Of a DNA stretch of 64,000 nucleotides, positions 59,651 through 64,000 are shown in pieces. This stretch comes from Erythroxylum novogranatense. Lineage: Eukaryota > Streptophyta > Magnoliopsida > Malpighiales > Erythroxylaceae. The notes under the pieces were generated by a model that did not search any database, was not told the origin of the DNA, and saw only the letters and a list, made by a program, of their open reading frames with translations. The stretch is taken from positions 496,001 through 560,000 of the forward strand of contig JAIWQS010000251.1 of NCBI GenBank assembly GCA_029891385.1. Reading direction: 5' to 3'. The number at the start of each line of letters is the position of its first letter. Positions within the stretch are counted from its first letter, which is position 1. A program made the translations under genes and the position numbers.

Positions 59651-62199
59651 TCCAATCTTCAATGTTCTAAAAAAGTCTTCCACTTCTTTCAGCTAAGAAT
59701 AAAGGATTTAGCCAGTAATGATTATTCCTATCGCCAGAAGCTAAAGAAAAACTACTCTAATCTAATGTTAACTAAAGAAAAGACAAAAAAAAAGAAGAGA
59801 ATTTTGAGAAGCTAAAACATGTAGCTGAAAATTGGATGCTTAGATACCCCAAATTATAACCTTATTGATTTTAAGATCCTGTGAGGCCTTTTTTAAAATC
59901 AAATTTTACTTTGATATGATCTCAATCTGCAAAATAAAACATTTTGTTAGCCCAAAATTTATTGATTCACTCTTGATTATTATTCAAATTGTTTCTCCAT
60001 TTAAAATTTTATATTTAGATCAAGGCTCAATTCTTTTTCCACTCAACTGATATCTTTTAACTTTATCCTACAAAATAATTAAAATAATAAGTTTTAAACA
60101 TATTAAGATAGATTATGAAAGACTCTGAATGCTAAAAGTAAGGCATAATTATGACACATCAAATTCTCATATACCTAAGTAAATAAAAGATTAATAAAAC
60201 AAGATAGGCAAATAGGTTTTACCAAACCAATTCTCCCGGGATTAAACTATGCATAGTCCTTAAGACTTAGAAAAAAGAGTTAAGCATCGTCTCACATCAA
60301 GTTGATTTTCACAAAAAAAAAAAAGAACGTAGACAATTAAAGATAATCAAAATTAGAAGTATGCACAAAGCCTTGGTAATTTTTCTTACGATATTCACTC
60401 TTTAACACGATTATTTAGGCTTAAGTATTTACTCTCACACACTTGTCACAGAGAATACACCACAACCAACTTTTACGTACACCAAAATTCTCTTACCATA
60501 AACTTATGAAGGTATAAATCAAAAGGAATTTTATTAAAATGGGGATAGGGTTAAAGTTTGGTCAAGGAAAAATTATAAGTTAAAACCACACATATTCAAT
60601 AAGGCATTCAAATAAAATATAGGGCTATGAATGTGACCAAGTATTCATCTATCTATATAATATGGTTGCAAATATTCTATTCTTGATTTTTAATTTTTAT
60701 TTTATCGAAAACAATTGTAAATTCGTAATCATAAAAAAATTAAACATACAAAATGAGTAGCTTAGAAAACAAAAGTTAGATCAAATTCCACAAATAGCGT
60801 TAAAATGTAGTTGGGTGATATGATATATAATAGGATAGGTTTGTGATATGAGTTTAAAACATAAAGAAATGAATTTTAAAATGGCTCTAAGGGCTAAACT
60901 AAGGATAATTAAGGTGGCTTTTAAAGTTAAAGTGGCTAAAACAAGAAAAACCTTTATCATATTTAAGTATAAAATATCGTAGTAATTTGACTTGGTTCAA
61001 TATAAGTTCTAGAGGTATCCAAATGACAAAGAATCAAATACTAAAAGAGATAAGATGCTTATAAATACTTATAGACTTCAAACAAATTTACCTATTCCTT
61101 ATACAATACTTTATCAATAATTGACTCCATTTATCTAACTGCATATCCTAACTATTTCGACTTATCAAAGTGCTTAGCCTTTATCTTGATTGATGTTAAT
61201 CTCAATTTGCAAACCAAATCCAATTCATTCAAAGTGGTTTAGCAAAAATTTCTTTGACATTTTATTTCATCAACTTGTAAAAGCATTAGGCATAAACAAG
61301 ACATTAAAAGAAAGTACTCAAACATCCTAAAAATGTTCAAAATATCCACAAAATCATAACAAAGAAGAATATCCACCCCACACCTATTTAAAACATTGTC
61401 CCCAATATTTAACAATAAAGTGCAAAAACATAAAAGGTAGGAAATAAAAGAGAAAAGAAAAAGACACTAAACTATTTTTCTTCTTTGCTTTGGATGGGAA
61501 ATTTAGCAAGATTGCATAGTGGTTAGGTTTGTCAAAAGTAATGGGTGATGTTGTTGGCTTATCTAGGTGGTGGCAAGTGTAAGAAAAGAGGATATTTTAG
61601 AGTTTTCTAACGGTGCCCTTTAATTTTTCTCTTAATGGTCACATATTTACGCAATTGCAAGAGACATACACACTTTCGATACATGGGTGTGTAAATTTTA
61701 CACGTTTATGATTTGATACAAGCTCCAGGGATATAGGTGTGTCTAGGTACTTACATGGGTGTGTCAAATCCCACACGATTGTGTATCTTTGCGAGTTAGC
61801 TCCTCCAATATCACAACAATCTGTTACATGAGCAAGATACATGAGCATGTGCGGGTTCTTACAAAGGCATATGAGTTCTCACAGAGCCGTCTATATTTGA
61901 AATATCTTGCATTCCTTGTTTTTCTTTCTTGATTCATCTGAATTCCATCCTTGTTTTAGTCTATAAGGCAAGTAAAACATACAAAACCTAAAGAAAATTG
62001 ACAACACAAATGAAATAAAACAAAACAAAACAATAGATAAGCTTAGGGTGCCTCTTAAGAGTGTTTTCATTTAACATAATTGGTTCGATGGTGTAATTAT
62101 TCATCCCTCAAGATTAGTTTCCTCTATCTTAAAAGCATCTTGCAATAATGAATTAATATAGGACAATCTATATTAGGATATTTAATAATATTATAATTT

Positions 62200-62745
62200 T
62201 GAAATTTAATCATATCCCCATCAAACTCTATTGTTATAGTTGTATTATGCACATTAAATTTTGTCCTTACTATTTTCATAAATGGCCTCCCTAATAAAAT
62301 GGGTGCTGATTAATCATCAATTTTTATATCCAAAACATAGATTTCAGCAGGAAAAATTAATTTGTAACATGCACAAGAATACCTTTACCAACCCTTGGAT
62401 GTACATTAGACCTATCTCGCCGGTTGAATCACCACTCTGTCATTTCCAATGGTTCTAATTTGAGAGTTAAATAATTAGAATAAGGCATGACGTTTATGGA
62501 TGCACCTAAATCTAACATTGCCTTTTCTATTCTAGTCTTACCAATAGTGCAAGGGATGAAGAACATACTTGGATCTTTGCACTTCTCAAGAAAATTTTTC
62601 GAATTACTGTTGAAACATTTTCATTCACTTTAATTTTCTCGATTCTTTTTATATTTTGCCTTCTTTTCATTATACATAGTTCTTTCAAGAATTTAGCAAA
62701 TCTAGGTACTTGTTTAATCACATTGAAATGGGAGATATTTACCAC
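62200..62745 (-). pseudogene. Gypsy aspartic protease remnant (copy B)
   Basis: The frame at 62527-62745 has VPRFAKFLKELC as in copy A. The LGASINVMPYS core is present but interrupted by extra indels near 62390-62440 that copy A lacks, so copy B has decayed independently. Confidence 0.75.
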
Positions 62746-64000
62746 ACACCTTTGGAATGTCGCATATAAATCAACATCGCGCTCTCATCTCCAGTTATCC
62801 TTTAATTCTTCTAAAGAAGGAGGAAGTCTAGCTAGGGGAGTAGTATGTAACTCATCCTCATATTCTAGTTTAGCCGAATCAGGTGCTGGAAATAGATTTT
62901 TCAGCTTTGTTTTGATCTCTTTAGGTGCAAATTGCACATTACATTTTGTCCCTACCTCTTTGCCACTTCCTAAATTACAACACTTACATTTTCCTAAGAT
63001 TCATCACTATTTGGAATGGTAGTTTGTTGCTGTTTTGGGCTTCTAAATGACTAATGACAATGAACATCTATCCCGTTTGAGTCTCTAAATTTTTTATACT
63101 TGACTGAGTCTTTTGTTGAAATTTCAAAATGTTAGTAGCCAAGTTTTTAACTATTTCTTCAAGGGATAATTTGAAGCTTCAACTGGATGTGATTGTTGTC
63201 TTGTTTGGTTGGAATGAAGATAAGGCCTATATGGTTGATTATATGCACTTGATTGGTTTGTTTGTCCATCTCTCCCACCTTAAGTTTGGATTGTTTCTCC
63301 AATCGGGGTTATATATGATGGAAGAGGGATTATCATTATGTTAAGGTTGTTCCTGAAAATTAGCCATGTTAACTTACTCTGTGAAGCCATCTTGAAATTT
63401 CAAACACATGTAGGTTGGATGCCCTTTAACTGAAAAATCTCATATACCTTTGTTGCTTCCATTTTTCCTGTTGCCAATTGATGAACAAGTGTAGTAAGGT
63501 CATTCTTATGTTTTCCAATGGAAGAAATGTTTACCTCGTTAGCTCGTTAAGCTGAATAGTCCATCCTAATATTGAATTGTTGGGAGTTGGATGCCATATT
63601 AGTGATCAACGTGTGCATCTTATTGGTGTTTTGTCAACAAGTGCTCCTCCACTAGTGGCATCGATGATAATCCTTTTAGTGGGTAAAAGTTCTTTGGAAA
63701 AATACTAAATTAGTAGTTGTTCGCTAATTTGGCGGTGCAGAATACTAATGCATAACTTTTTAAAATGCTCCCAATACTTATACAGTGATTAGTTATTATG
63801 TTAGTGAATGCCACAAATCTCCTTTATAATGCTCGTAGTCCTTGAATTTGGAGAATTTTTTTTCGAAAAATTGGTTCTTTATTTCGGTTCACATGGTGAT
63901 ACTAGGAGGACATAAATAGTATAACCAATCTTGGGCATTATTCTTCAAGGACAATGGGAATGCTCCTAATTTAATTTGTTCTTCAATAACACCATTATGC
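62746..64000 (-). pseudogene. Gypsy gag remnant (copy B, partial)
   Basis: Same motifs as copy A (ELLPTKRIIIDATSGG, HQLATGKMEATK, FQQKT..NLETQT), with stops. Cut by the window edge inside the N-terminal gag part. Confidence 0.75.

Larger units (their letters stand above)
59651..64000 (-). mobile_element. Non-autonomous Ty3/gypsy element, copy B (runs off the window)
   Basis: Near-identical to copy A 41291-45661 by eye: truncated 3' LTR (59651-60161), non-coding tail with the ACATGGGTGTGT cassette (about 61670-61890), protease and gag. The 5' LTR and any following chitinase relic lie beyond 64000. Confidence 0.8.

Overview
The window is nuclear plant DNA, most likely from a eudicot. It is AT-rich, has spliced genes with short GT..AG introns, and is packed with plant-type retrotransposons and DNA transposons. 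I found no bacterial genes, rRNA, tRNA or CRISPR. The only host genes that look intact are two class III (GH18) acidic chitinase genes: 34337-35307 (292 residues) and 58465-59439 (294 residues). They are close paralogs with one phase-matched intron each. Three chitinase relics lie in the same array: 21263-21443, 48196-48907 and 54948-55030. The species cannot be named from the sequence alone.

Layout. 1-617 is the end of a Copia-type LTR. 618-14150 is a nest of degenerate minus-strand LTR-type elements (starts TGTAACATCCC or TGTTGGACCCCG) with no surviving pol gene; several carry short GC-rich or minisatellite cassettes that differ from copy to copy. 14151-21262 is copy C of a gag-protease Gypsy element, cut by a 2-kb solo LTR and carrying a hAT-like MITE, a LINE and a SINE; it ends in a chitinase relic. 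21444-26803 is a broken Copia element (copia-1). 26804-29045 is AT-rich. 29049-32641 is a 3.6-kb CACTA transposon with target duplication ATT that contains exon pieces of a NOP56-like gene and of a plastid sugar (xylose-proton symporter-like) transporter gene. 33500-35458 is the promoter and gene of chitinase 1. 35464-40430 is a complete but inactivated Copia element (copia-2) just past its 3' end. 41291-48195 is Gypsy copy A, followed by the intronless-type chitinase pseudogene. 48910-58190 is duplicated AT-rich spacer. It includes a chitinase promoter split by a 3.26-kb TIR transposon (51692-54947) and a chitinase start codon region whose body is deleted. 58191-59439 is chitinase 2 and 59651-64000 is Gypsy copy B, running off the window.

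How it fits together. The unit [spacer, chitinase promoter, chitinase gene, Gypsy gag-PR element, intronless chitinase relic] was duplicated several times. A and B are nearly identical over about 4.4 kb, while C is older. Transposons then split individual units. The two surviving chitinases would be secreted enzymes acting on fungal chitin. They differ in a loop next to the first barrel strand and in the promoter, where chitinase 2 lacks a 112-bp block containing two TTGAC (W-box core) motifs. Family names rest on recognised motifs and conserved termini; no database search was possible.
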